From Baffinella frigidus (taxonomy: Eukaryota > Cryptophyceae > Cryptomonadales > Baffinellaceae), in the NCBI GenBank assembly GCA_026770585.1, contig MU646303.1, forward strand, positions 1,672,236 to 1,685,647: a DNA stretch of 13,412 nt. The letters are read 5' to 3'. This document shows positions 7,206 to 13,412 of this stretch, piece by piece. How positions within the stretch are numbered: position 1 is the stretch's first letter; the number at the start of each line of letters is the position of its first letter. The notes under the pieces are model-generated. The model was not told where the DNA came from, did not search any database, and worked only from the letters and a program-made list of their open reading frames with translations. Both the position numbers and the translations under genes were made by a program.

Positions 7206-7640
7206 ATAATAACACCTGTGCTCGAGGGTCGGTCGGTTGAGGTTTTCTTTAATTAAAAAAAGCGCAAGCAAACCCGGTCGCCCCCCCCCCCCTCAAAACG
7301 CAGGAAAGCGGTCGGTCCGCGTTTTCTTAATGTTTAGAAAACGCACGAAGCGGTCGGTCGGTACAGGACCTCAAGGACCTAAAGGTGTTTCGCCAGCTCC
7401 ATTCTCGGGGGGGTAAGCGATGTGTGCCCCAATTAGTTTCTCACCGCACACAGAATCCGGTCTGTCGCTGTTTTCTTAATTCAGTAGAAAACCCGAGAAT
7501 CCGGTCGGTCTACGTGTTCTCAAATCAAGAAAATGGAGGGAGAATCCGGTTCGTGCGTTTTCCTCAAAATCGAGAAAACACAGAGGTCAAATTCGGTACG
7601 TTTTCTTGATACGTTTTCTTGTAGACAAGGTACCCCTGTT
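7206..7640. repeat. Cluster of AT-rich palindromes with CGGTCGGT spacers
   Basis: Several hairpin-forming units alternate with AATCCGGTCGGT-like spacers: GCGTTTTCT / AGAAAACGC (7319-7344, perfect 9-bp arms, 8-nt loop), GTTTTCT / AGAAAAC (7470-7492), and TGCGTTTTCCTC / GAGAAAACACA (7554-7582). A 12-base C run (7281-7292) interrupts the first spacer. The cluster ends at a box-like AAGGTACCCCTGT (7627-7639). No coding sequence is evident. Confidence 0.75.
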
Positions 7641-7697
7641 GGGTTCAGGGTTTAGGGTTTAGGATTTAGGGGGTACACTCAGGGTTTTGGTTTTAGA
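7641..7697 (-). repeat. Short telomere-like stretch
   Basis: A few TTTAGGG-type units (GGGTTCAGGGTTTAGGGTTT and variants) form a minor island in the same orientation as the 4.6-6.1 kb tract. Confidence 0.75.
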
Positions 7698-8131
7698 CAC
7701 GGGCTATGAGAGAGTCCTGTACAGATTGTGAGAGACACAGGTTGTGCGACAGATCTTTACTGATCCACACGGAGGGCAACGAAGGGAATTTCGGGCGCTG
7801 AGAGCCAGAGTTTCCGTTACTGTATCCTTAGGACCCCCCCCTGCACCCAACGAGTTGCCTACCGTAGGGTCATAGGACTTATCGCTCAGGGGTGATTCAA
7901 ATTCCTCAAACGTCCGCTGTGTGGAGTGGGAGACACAGGTTCTCAGGGGACACACGCTGCCCTTCGGATCGAACCGAATCTCGCATCGAAGCTCTTTGAT
8001 TACACACAACACCTCGGGACCACTACCGTCAACCCCCACCCCCCCCGCCAGAGAACGCCCCCACCTCCACGGCGCGCCCGCCGCACCCAAGCACCACGCC
8101 TTTCTCCAAAACCCGGGAGAAAACAACGGGC
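7698..8131. other. Region 3' of SmD3, no gene recognised
   Basis: The region contains a repeated GAGACACAGGTT (7731-7742 and 7930-7941) and becomes strongly C-rich from 8030. Its right part probably encodes the SmD3 3' untranslated region on the minus strand. TTACA at 8000-8004 (UGUAA on the minus strand, about 294 nt past the stop) is a possible polyadenylation signal. Open frames here follow the base bias and show no family features. Confidence 0.45.
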
Positions 8132-8416
8132 ATGGCGACGGCAGCACGCGTCCTCCCCTCAGCCTCCTCCTCCTCCGCCCGTCCCCCGCCGCCGCTCCTC
8201 TCTCTCCCCCACCGCCCCCCTCTCGCACCACACAACCCTCGGCATCACGTCCGCGCCGTCCCGCGCGCCTTCCCGCCGCTCCCCGTCCGCGCGTCGCTTA
8301 CCCGCGGCCGCGTCCCGGGGCGGGAGGACCGCCGCGCCGTGCCCGCGCCATGGTGGTTCGCCCGATGCCCACGCCCTTTCCTCGCAGGATGCCTTGCTTT
8401 GGGTCTATGCGTTTGA
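8132..8416 (+). CDS. Candidate transit-peptide-like first exon, antisense to SmD3
   Basis: The ATG at 8132 (context GGGCATGGCG, favourable) opens MATAARVLPSASSSSARPP, followed by Leu/Pro/Arg/His-rich sequence and [12 protein letters not shown]. Rich in Ala, Ser, Arg and Pro with almost no acidic residues for about 65 positions, it resembles a plant or algal plastid transit peptide. From 8298 onward the frame is antisense to the SmD3 coding exon, so any real exon should end before about 8300 at one of several GT sites. No downstream exon was found. The alternative is that this is only the C-rich SmD3 3' untranslated region read backwards. Confidence 0.25.
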   Translation: MATAARVLPSASSSSARPPPPLLSLPHRPPLAPHNPRHHVRAVPRAFPPLPVRASLTRGRVPGREDRRAVPAPWWFARCPRPFLAGCLALGLCV

Positions 8417-9842
8417 ACATTGGAGCGTTTTTGAGAATGTCGGGGATGATGCAGAAGCGGATCAGCCCGCCGCGGATGAACACCTACGTTTCGGTTTTGG
8501 GTTTAGGCTTCAGGTAGGGGTTGGGTTTAGTTGTTGGGGGCTGGGGTTCAGGTGGGGCACTTTGTCAGCACCTCAATCTTAATCCCAGGACCCGCATCCA
8601 AGGTGAGCTGCAACACTACAGGGATACCTCGCCTATGAATCTCCCTCAAGTGGCGATGGGGTCAAAATTGGGGACAAAAATGACCCCAAAGAGGTCGTGT
8701 CGTAGGCTCCTAAGTATGCCCTACGGTAGAGCGTATTGAGCCTACTCGCCACTTAAGTGACTATCCAAAAGAACACTGCCCTTGCTCGAGGGTCGGTCGG
8801 TCGTTGTGTTCTGAAAGTAAAACCAAGAGGGCTGAAGAGGGCTGAGCAACGCGACATTTAGGCAACCCGCTTGTACTAAATTATGAAATGCAGGGATTGA
8901 CTTGGTTTTGACTTAATCTAGGGATTGACTTAATCTAACGTGAGATTCAGTCAACCCGCTGGTACTAAATTAAGAACACACAGGGGTCGAATCCGTTGCG
9001 TATTCTCAAGTAACGGGTTCTTGAACATGAGGTATCCCTGTAGCTCGCCACTCGAGGCAGCTGAGACAAACCACGACTCGCAGTCCATCCCGCAACGCAG
9101 GAGCCTGCCTCTGCAAACTAGACAATAAATTTCCGGCACTCGCCCTGAAGGCAGACCGCATACGCCCAGGATGCACCAAGGCTCAGCAGGCAGCAGCACC
9201 GAGGCTGCTCTCAGTGCTGCTTACTTGACTAATGGTCGTTTTGAATCCGAGAGGCCTCGCCAGTCGCTGTGGCAGGGAACCCTATCCACTCAGACAAATC
9301 GGACTGGTGCTCGCAATGAAGAGCTGGCAAATCGACTCTCGGTCCTCGGACCGAGAAGGCTCGCGGTCGACTAGTGTTATTTGAGGAAAATATTTTGAAC
9401 GAGAGCAAGACAGTCAAGTCTTTCTGCGGACTGGGATCTTCAACATGATCGTGACGAAAAGGTGTTGGTAGAGAGGGGGGGGTGACCTGCTCGAGAGTAG
9501 AAATGCTGCCATCCCGCCCCGTCATGGTGACGTTGGACATCGAGCAGTTCATGTTGTCCTCAGCCTGCAGATCCAGGACACCTCCTCAGATCCAGGGCAC
9601 TTCTCCACGTCTTTCCGACGCTGCTGGGTGCAGGATTCCTGATCTGAAAGATGACCTGTCGGCCCTGGGGATGTGCCTCTGCGGAATGATTGTGGAAAAT
9701 CTGGTCTGGTCGGGGTGGAGAGCGGGGGGGGAGGGGGTACCTCCATGAGGGTCCCGCGGTAGAGCTCGCCCGACTTCAGCTCGATGGTGATCGTGTGGCT
9801 CTCCGCCTCATGGAGCAGCTTGATGGGGACGCCGATACTCAT
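8298..9842 (-). CDS. SNRPD3 (SmD3): Small nuclear ribonucleoprotein SmD3, three exons
   Basis: SmD3 is one of seven Sm proteins forming the ring around the uridine-rich site of spliceosomal snRNAs in the nucleus. Exon 1 (9842-9741) encodes [16 protein letters not shown] and the Sm1 strand region [14 protein letters not shown]. Exon 2 (9564-9487) encodes [11 protein letters not shown] to STLEQ, including the RNA-contacting asparagine of Sm1. Exon 3 (8483-8298) encodes the Sm2 motif [15 protein letters not shown], then [10 protein letters not shown], and a tail with RARRGG and GRGRG. Introns of 176 and 1003 nt begin GT and end AG, both in phase 0. The 121 residues compare with about 126-131 usually. 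RG-G replaces the common RG-S/N of Sm2. A strong acceptor-like TGCAAACAG lies just before the ATG (9853-9852), so a leader intron is possible. Confidence 0.97.
8484..9486 (-). other. SmD3 intron 2, repeat-filled
   Basis: The intron starts GTCACC and ends CGTAG. It contains, in window order, a telomere-like stretch (about 8492-8550, placing CCTAAACCC just upstream of the acceptor on the transcript), a box copy (8619-8640), a foldback repeat (8645-8757), GGTCGGTCGGTCG spacer sequence (8791-8803), a duplicated AACCCGCT-GTACTAAATTA block (8864 and 8954), another box copy (9025-9050) and a hairpin AGCAGCAC / GTGCTGCT (9192-9221). I found no box C/D or H/ACA snoRNA that I can support. Confidence 0.85.
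8645..8757. repeat. Foldback repeat, three-way-junction type, copy 2
   Basis: The outer arms CTCAAGTGGCGA (8645-8656) and TCGCCACTTAAG (8746-8757) pair at 11 of 12. They enclose two perfect hairpins, TGGGGTCA (8657-8664) / TGACCCCA (8681-8688) and GTAGGCTC (8702-8709) / GAGCCTAC (8738-8745), immediately abutting the outer stem on one side. Single-stranded DNA or RNA could fold as a closed three-way junction. It shares its end sequence and following CTCGAGGGTCGGTCGGT with the copy at 7108-7205. Confidence 0.85.
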
Positions 9843-10156
9843 CCTCGAAACCTGTTTGCAGGAAACCCCTGTCACCGACTGAGCTCCGCTGAAGGGTCCT
9901 GCCTGCCTGCCGCCTGCCTTCCTGCCAAGCTTTCTGGCAGGGGGGTCCTGCCGGACCCAGCCCTCGAAACGCACCACGAGTACGTGCGGCACTCATGTCC
10001 TCGAGTGCAATCTTCTCTTGACGATGCCTAGTAATGCAGTGACGCGGGATCCCAGCGTTGCCCGCTGCAGACACACCGACCCTCGCAGTTCCGCGGCTAT
10101 CCCGCCGATCCAGAGCTCCAGGCCGCATGCCCTCCTCATACGCTGTCGGAGAATCC

Positions 10157-10200
10157 CCAGCAGCCCCGGAAATGACCGGCCCAGCTCGACACCTATCCAG
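10157..10200 (+). repeat. Repeat B, copy 2
   Basis: The 44-bp block matches 3152-3195 in the same orientation with five mismatches. It lies 564 bp upstream of repeat A copy 2, whereas at 3.15 kb the two blocks are adjacent. Confidence 0.85.
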
Positions 10201-10281
10201 CACACCAGATCCGCAAGAGAGCGGCCGAATCCTGCAGTCCCTGCCACGCTGGACGACGCCGGCTGATCCTGCCATTCTCAG

Positions 10282-10312
10282 TGGATCCGCACGGGCAACC
10301 GAGCCTCCAGCG
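10282..10312 (+). repeat. Inverted repeat partner of 13198-13228
   Basis: The 31-bp block starting TGGATCCGCACGGGCAAC is the reverse complement of 13198-13228, with two mismatches. In one frame the two copies encode DPHGQPSLQR and DPHGQASFQR, so the shared piece may be a fragment of a repeated coding sequence. Neither copy lies in a gene I can define. Confidence 0.75.
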
Positions 10313-10741
10313 CGCGTGCCGCGGGGAAACCGCCTGGCCAGCGGCCACGCCTCGGCGCACGCCCCACCGCGACGAAATGTTCCATCGTCTGTACGGAACG
10401 CGGCCGGGAAGGCGGGCTGAGGCGGCGGGCGGTACCTTGGCGCGGCACGAGTTGGAGAGAGGAAGGGGAAAATGCTGTTGACTAAATCTGCTGCCCAGGT
10501 GGCGGTTACTCCAAAGTCTTTTGCGTAACGGTGATGTTTTGGAGCCTTACATTTTGGTTGGAGCCATTGAATGTTTCTTGAACCACGCGGTTCAGGAGGA
10601 GGTAAACGGTCAGAGCTTGCGGGGAAGCGGGACAACACACTTTCAAGGCACAGTGGCAGAGAGGAGGCCCGGCAACCACTAGACGGAGCGCGCAGGCCGT
10701 ACTCGCAGCGCTGGGGCTCGGCGCCTGTCCAGTCGTGAGCG

Positions 10742-10855
10742 ATGGGAGGGCATCACGCGTCAAAGAACAAGCCACGGGAGGACCTCACCGACGACCAGCT
10801 CATCGAGCTGTGCGTCATTGCTGTCCGGCAGCACCGAGACGACTGCCGTCTCTGG
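10742..10855 (+). CDS. Candidate first exon of an unrecognised gene
   Basis: The ATG at 10742 (GCGATGGGA, good context) opens MGGHHASKNKPRED, LTDDQLIELCVIAVRQHR and DDCRLW, ending before GTACCAG at 10856. The segment LTDDQLIELCVIAVRQHRDD looks like an amphipathic helix with balanced acidic and basic residues, unlike a chance frame. Positions 10765-10846 are copied at 3197-3278 (81/82). The exon is 38 codons long and ends in phase 0, which joins in frame with the piece at 10992-11042. The frame also stays open through the donor to TGA at 10967-10969, so an unspliced 75-residue product is the alternative. No family is recognised. Confidence 0.4.
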
Positions 10856-10979
10856 GTACCAGCTTCACCCCGCCTGTGCGCCCTGTGCAATGCTCCTTTT
10901 TGCGCAGCCCTGCAGCACGAAATTGGTGGTGTTGTGTGCATCCGCACGCTTGCGTCGCTGGGGTTCTGATCCCGCGGCC

Positions 10980-11042
10980 ATGGCTGAGCAGAAGAGTCTA
11001 CGCGTCGGTCTTGTGAACCACCTCGGGCATGAAATCTGCCAG
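10980..11042 (+). CDS. Candidate second exon or alternative start exon
   Basis: GCGGCCATGGCT at 10980 is an ideal start context. The frame reads MAEQKSLRVGLVNHLG then HEICQ and stops at a clear donor, CAG before GTAACT (11043). It could be a first exon in its own right. Alternatively, with an acceptor after GAGCAG (10991), it could be an internal exon (10992-11042) continuing the 10742 exon in phase 0 across a 136-nt intron. The protein piece resembles nothing I can name. Confidence 0.4.
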
Positions 11043-11185
11043 GTAACTCCCACCTTCCCCTCAAGATCAGTTTCAGGACCGAATTTGCACTCCTTGGAGT
11101 TTCTTCTCCGCACCTGCAAATCCAGCTCTAAAGTGGGTTCTCGCAGGTTGGGTGGCTTTAAAAGCGAGGAACACCTAGAAAGTGG

Positions 11186-11207
11186 ACCTCGATTAAAGAC
11201 ACCACCT
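11186..11207 (+). repeat. ATTAAAGACAC dispersed repeat, copy 2
   Basis: ACCTCGATTAAAGACACCAC followed by CT matches 4320-4341 with one mismatch in 22. Here it is not joined to the CAGGGGTACC box. Confidence 0.75.
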
Positions 11208-11520
11208 TTCCCCAGGACCCTAAATGCACAGTAGGCCGATACCTAGGGCCCTGTGGTGGTGCTAGGAGGGGCGCGTTACCTGGTCATCAAATCTACAAAT
11301 CCAGCTCCACACGTCCTAGCATCAACCTGGACCGAGGATGTGCACGTTCAGTCACCGAAGCTCTGCCGGCGAAAACCACGCCCGCATAAATCCCGTGCCC
11401 GCAATCCAACCGACAGCATTTCTGGGACAGCTGCGGCGGGGGTTCGACCATGTGGAATCCAGGGGGAAAAATGACCCCTCAAGAAGCACTCCAGGAAGAG
11501 CGCCTTGGGAGAGGGAGTTA

Positions 11521-11556
11521 TTGGCAGGTATCGGCTGGGAGGCCGATAAGTGCCAA
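11521..11556. repeat. Strong hairpin TTGGCA / TATCGGC
   Basis: TTGGCA-GG-TATCGGC (11521-11535) faces GCCGATA-AG-TGCCAA (11542-11556) across a 6-nt loop. That gives 13 perfect pairs broken only by a 2x2 internal loop. It could be the core of a small inverted-repeat element or a folded RNA within the presumed intron. Confidence 0.85.
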
Positions 11557-11775
11557 TCACACTGATACGTCATTGGTCCCCAGCCGACAACCCAACCCTA
11601 ATCGGACCCTTCCTCCTTCCTCAGTCCCCCCTGGCCGATCTGCGCGGGATGGGGTTCAGGCTTAGGATTGGCAACTTTTGTCAGATTTCCGCCACACCTA
11701 AAGGACAAGATCAGCAGAAACACGTACCTTTTTGCGTCACACGTTGTCAAAATGGCTCCATCCAACGGGTCCTCA

Positions 11776-12030
11776 CTACTGAAAAACCCTAGCCCGTAAT
11801 TCAAATTCGAGGCGAAATGTGAGGCACCTCAAATTTAGGGAACCAATCGTGAAATTTCTGGACAAGACTCCAATTCGAATCTCACGTGTGGTACAAACTA
11901 GACGCGACTGACAACTTTCGCGTCCATTTTGGGGCTGTTGAAATCACCCCCCCCTCCCCCCGGAATTGGAGCCACTCAGTGTCTCATCAGACACCTCGTT
12001 TTTGAATTACGGTGTAGGTGTTTTCAGTAG
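11776..12030. mobile_element. 255-bp foldback (MITE-like) element
   Basis: The 37-bp terminal arms (11776-11812 and 11994-12030) are inverted copies with six mismatches. Both contain CTACTGAAAA at the outer end and CCGTAATTCAAA inside. No coding capacity lies between, so it is a non-autonomous inverted-repeat element. The left end reads CACTACTGAAAA from 11774, reminiscent of CACTA-type termini, but the right end reads TTTTCAGTAGCA instead of ending TAGTG, and no 3-bp target duplication is clear. The superfamily is therefore open. Confidence 0.75.
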
Positions 12031-12075
12031 CAGGTACCGTGAATTACGGGGTAGGGATTTTCAGCAGCAGGTACC
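12004..12075 (+). repeat. 37-bp-period tandem duplication of the element's right end
   Basis: The unit GAATTACGG, GTAGG, TTTTCAG, AGCAGGTACC occurs at 12004-12038 and 12041-12075 with four mismatches in 35. The first unit is the right arm of the foldback element. The second lies outside it, so the element's right border is ambiguous. Confidence 0.85.
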
Positions 12076-12148
12076 AGATTTCCAACGCCTATTCTGGAAA
12101 GTGCGTAGATCGCTGCAGGGCTGCAGGGCTGAATGTTGGCACCTGCAG

Positions 12149-12265
12149 GACTTGGAAATCTGGGTGGCGCATTTCTACGGGCACAAGAGGCAGGTCCCCA
12201 CGGACACTGACGTCGAGGCCTGGGTGCACACTCTCATCCAGAAGCGACGCGCTGCCGTGGTTTGA
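12149..12265 (+). CDS. Candidate terminal exon of an unrecognised gene
   Basis: After the acceptor CACCTGCAG (ending 12148) the frame reads DLEIWVAHFYGHKRQ, VPTDTDVEAWVHTL, IQKRRAAVV and stops with TGA at 12263-12265. Its mix of aromatic, charged and aliphatic residues looks protein-like: a tryptophan-rich helix, then a PTDTDVEAWVHTLIQKRR helix with a basic end. It starts in phase 0, matching the phases of the candidate exons at 10742 and 10980, so all three can be joined into one frame of about 93 residues. Earlier AGs (at 12118 and 12126) would lengthen the exon. A TGTAA at 12461-12465 could serve as poly(A) signal. No family is recognised. Confidence 0.45.
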   Translation, partial: DLEIWVAHFYGHKRQVPTDTDVEAWVHTLIQKRRAAVV

Positions 12266-12975
12266 GGTTGAGACGCGTGAGTCTGGGGATCCAGTCCCGT
12301 GCAGGATGACCGGATTCCTACACGGGACAGTCTCTGAGGAGGGAGCGCACTTCCCATCGGGTGCTCCTCTAGCAACTGCTTCTGGGAGGGTATGATGTTG
12401 AGAGAAACTCGAGAGGAGTGGGGGGGTTATTCATAGTGATGTACATTTTCGGGGGGGGGGTGTAATGAGTGTCGTGCGACTCTTGGTGTTCAAGGTGCTC
12501 GGGGGTCAGCAGATTCAATGTTGGGGGCAGGACGTTTTGGTGTCCTGGCAAACGAGTGAGCTGTGTGGGGCTGGGGAGATGAAGGGCTTAAAGACGAAAT
12601 CTAAAACGACACTGCACTCAACGACGAGAGGCTGCTGCAGCCTCTTGCAGCCACCCCCCACGCCCTGTCACGACATCCCGTAACTATTCATGAACCCGCC
12701 ACCCCACACCCAATGTTTGTGTCGGGTGGGCACCGAAGCGTGATCCAAGCTTTTGGTGATGCAGGAGTTGTAGATGCCGCCCAAATTTCAGCTGTCTCTG
12801 AGTCTATTTGGGCTGACCAGTTTTGCTGAGACTGGGCTCTTGATTTTTCTCCAAAGCGGGGAAGCGCGCCAGCTCAGCACATTCCGCTCCAAAGTTTACG
12901 ATTTATTACCGCCAACCCAGAGCGTCAACTTGAGAACAGTCGGTCAACTAGAAGGTGCGTCGTCTTGCTTCCCTG

Positions 12976-12996
12976 CAGGGGTACCTTGCTCATCAG
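12976..12996 (+). repeat. Degenerate copy of the dispersed box
   Basis: CAGGGGTACCTTGCTCATCA at 12976 differs from the 801-821 box at two positions. As at other copies, a TTTCTTAATT...AAAAAACGCA unit follows within about 35 bp. Confidence 0.75.
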
Positions 12997-13197
12997 ACAT
13001 AGGGAATATCAAAAAGCCCGCCTCCCCTTTCTTAATTATTAAAAAACGCAGGGAAACGCCTCTCTTTCTAAATGATCCATCCATGCGGCGTCCATCCATC
13101 TCGCCCCCCCAGGCGGACCGGCGGCTGGGGCATCAGAAGAAGCAAGGGCAACAAAGTCGCGCTGCGGCGGGGCGCTAGCAGGCGCCGCAAGACAGGT

Positions 13198-13228
13198 CGC
13201 TGGAAGCTCGCTTGCCCGTGCGGATCCA
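13198..13228 (-). repeat. Inverted repeat partner of 10282-10312
   Basis: Reverse complement of 10282-10312 with two mismatches in 31. On the minus strand it encodes DPHGQASFQR within a longer open frame starting MLDPHGQ. Confidence 0.75.
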
Positions 13229-13412
13229 ACATGTCGGCGCAACCTCCTAGGACCCCACCACTGGCATGCATACCTGTGTAGTCCCTCAGGGTGTGCCCCT
13301 GCAGTGCTACAGCTGTGCGTGCACATCCATTCTGAAAAGTCATGGGGGCAGGCTGGTCAGGACCACATGTACACGGAAACTGGGATCCCGGCTTTTACTC
13401 ACCGCTGCCCCC

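Larger units (their letters stand above)
9843..10741. other. Divergent intergenic region, SmD3 leader side
   Basis: The region lies between the SmD3 start (minus) and the candidate exon starting at 10742 (plus). It probably contains both promoters and the SmD3 leader. No TATA box stands out. It is GC-rich, so long frames appear on both strands, including a 276-codon minus-strand frame (10638-9808) that runs through the SmD3 start in another frame. It also holds repeat B copy 2 and one member of an inverted repeat pair shared with 13198-13228. Confidence 0.5.
11043..12148 (+). other. Probable intron or intergenic, repeat-bearing
   Basis: It begins GTAACT and reaches CCTGCAG at 12148. It contains a copy of the ATTAAAGACAC repeat (11186-11207), a strong hairpin (11521-11556) and a foldback element (11776-12030) with a tandemly duplicated end. 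Additional small exons cannot be excluded, since I see several AG/GT pairs but no frame with clear coding character. Confidence 0.4.
12266..13412. other. Right flank, no supported gene
   Basis: The region contains a G10 run followed by TGTAA (12451-12465), a hairpin AGAGGCTG / CAGCCTCT (12627-12645), a degenerate copy of the dispersed box (12976-12996) and TTTCTTAATTATTAAAAAAC (13028-13047) of the palindrome family. A GC-rich patch at 13110-13240 stays open in several frames, and 13198-13228 is an inverted copy of 10282-10312. Coding exons may exist in the GC-rich patch, but no start, splice pair and frame agree well enough to call one. Confidence 0.5.

Noticed and set aside
7206-7640. Regularly spaced palindromes as a CRISPR-like array
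   Set aside because: Units differ in sequence and spacing, spacers are related to one another, no cas genes occur, and the context is eukaryotic.
7960-7990. GATCGAACCGAATCTCGC as a tRNA T-arm
   Set aside because: No acceptor stem, D-arm or anticodon arm can be placed around it on either strand. A scan by eye of the window found no other tRNA-like arrangement.
7704-8231. 175-codon minus-strand frame downstream of SmD3
   Set aside because: Gly/Arg-rich because of C-rich DNA, with no domain; more likely SmD3 3' untranslated region and flank.
8484-9486. Intronic snoRNA in SmD3 intron 2
   Set aside because: No paired C (RUGAUGA) and D (CUGA) boxes with terminal stem, nor an H/ACA pair, could be found.
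9808-10638. 276-codon minus-strand frame upstream of SmD3
   Set aside because: It overlaps the SmD3 start in another frame, has a composition expected from GC-rich DNA, and contains repeat B and the 31-bp inverted repeat.
13072-13343. Overlapping frames in the GC-rich patch near the right edge
   Set aside because: Open on both strands in several frames; no consistent start, splice sites or protein-like composition to choose one.

Overview
This window is nuclear DNA of a eukaryote, most likely a green alga. It carries degenerate plant-type telomere heptamers (CCCTAAA/TTTAGGG), genes split by GT-AG introns, and possible UGUAA polyadenylation signals of chlorophyte type. Its one clearly recognisable gene, spliceosomal SmD3, has an N-terminus closest to plant versions. 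The mix of telomere-like tracts, interspersed palindromes and a recurring CAGGGGTACCTCGCTCAT box recalls large prasinophyte genomes such as Cymbomonas or Pyramimonas. That is an impression from memory and was not tested. Nothing prokaryotic (operons, Shine-Dalgarno sites, CRISPR, rRNA) is visible.

Layout: 1-654 is a degenerate CCCTAAA tract. It runs straight into a short coding tail resembling the C-terminus of a zinc-type alcohol dehydrogenase (655-742), and part of that tail recurs exactly 150 bp downstream. From 893 to 1990 I see only repeat-like sequence. At 1991-2863 there is an intact 290-codon reading frame of unknown function. From 2900 to 4620 lie dispersed repeats, including perfect palindromes and a fragment (3152-3278) that recurs in split form near 10.2-10.8 kb. 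A second, longer telomere-like tract in the opposite orientation (TTTAGGG) fills 4620-6073 and 7017-7076. It is interrupted by a 943-bp element with terminal inverted repeats and a TTA target duplication (6074-7016).

From 7.08 to 7.70 kb come structured repeats and hairpins. SmD3 lies on the minus strand (8298-9842, three exons, 121 residues). Its 1-kb second intron is packed with the same repeats and has telomere-like sequence at its 3' end. A plus-strand reading frame resembling a plastid transit peptide (from 8132) overlaps the SmD3 3' end. On the far side of an approximately 900-bp divergent intergenic region, three exon-like pieces on the plus strand (10742-10855, about 10980-11042, 12149-12265) join in phase. 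They suggest an unrecognised small gene whose last intron holds a hairpin and a 255-bp foldback element. From 12266 to the end I can support only repeats and possible exon fragments.

The genes do not form an operon or an evident pathway. The interest of the window is the interplay of telomere-like tracts, inverted-repeat elements and introns.
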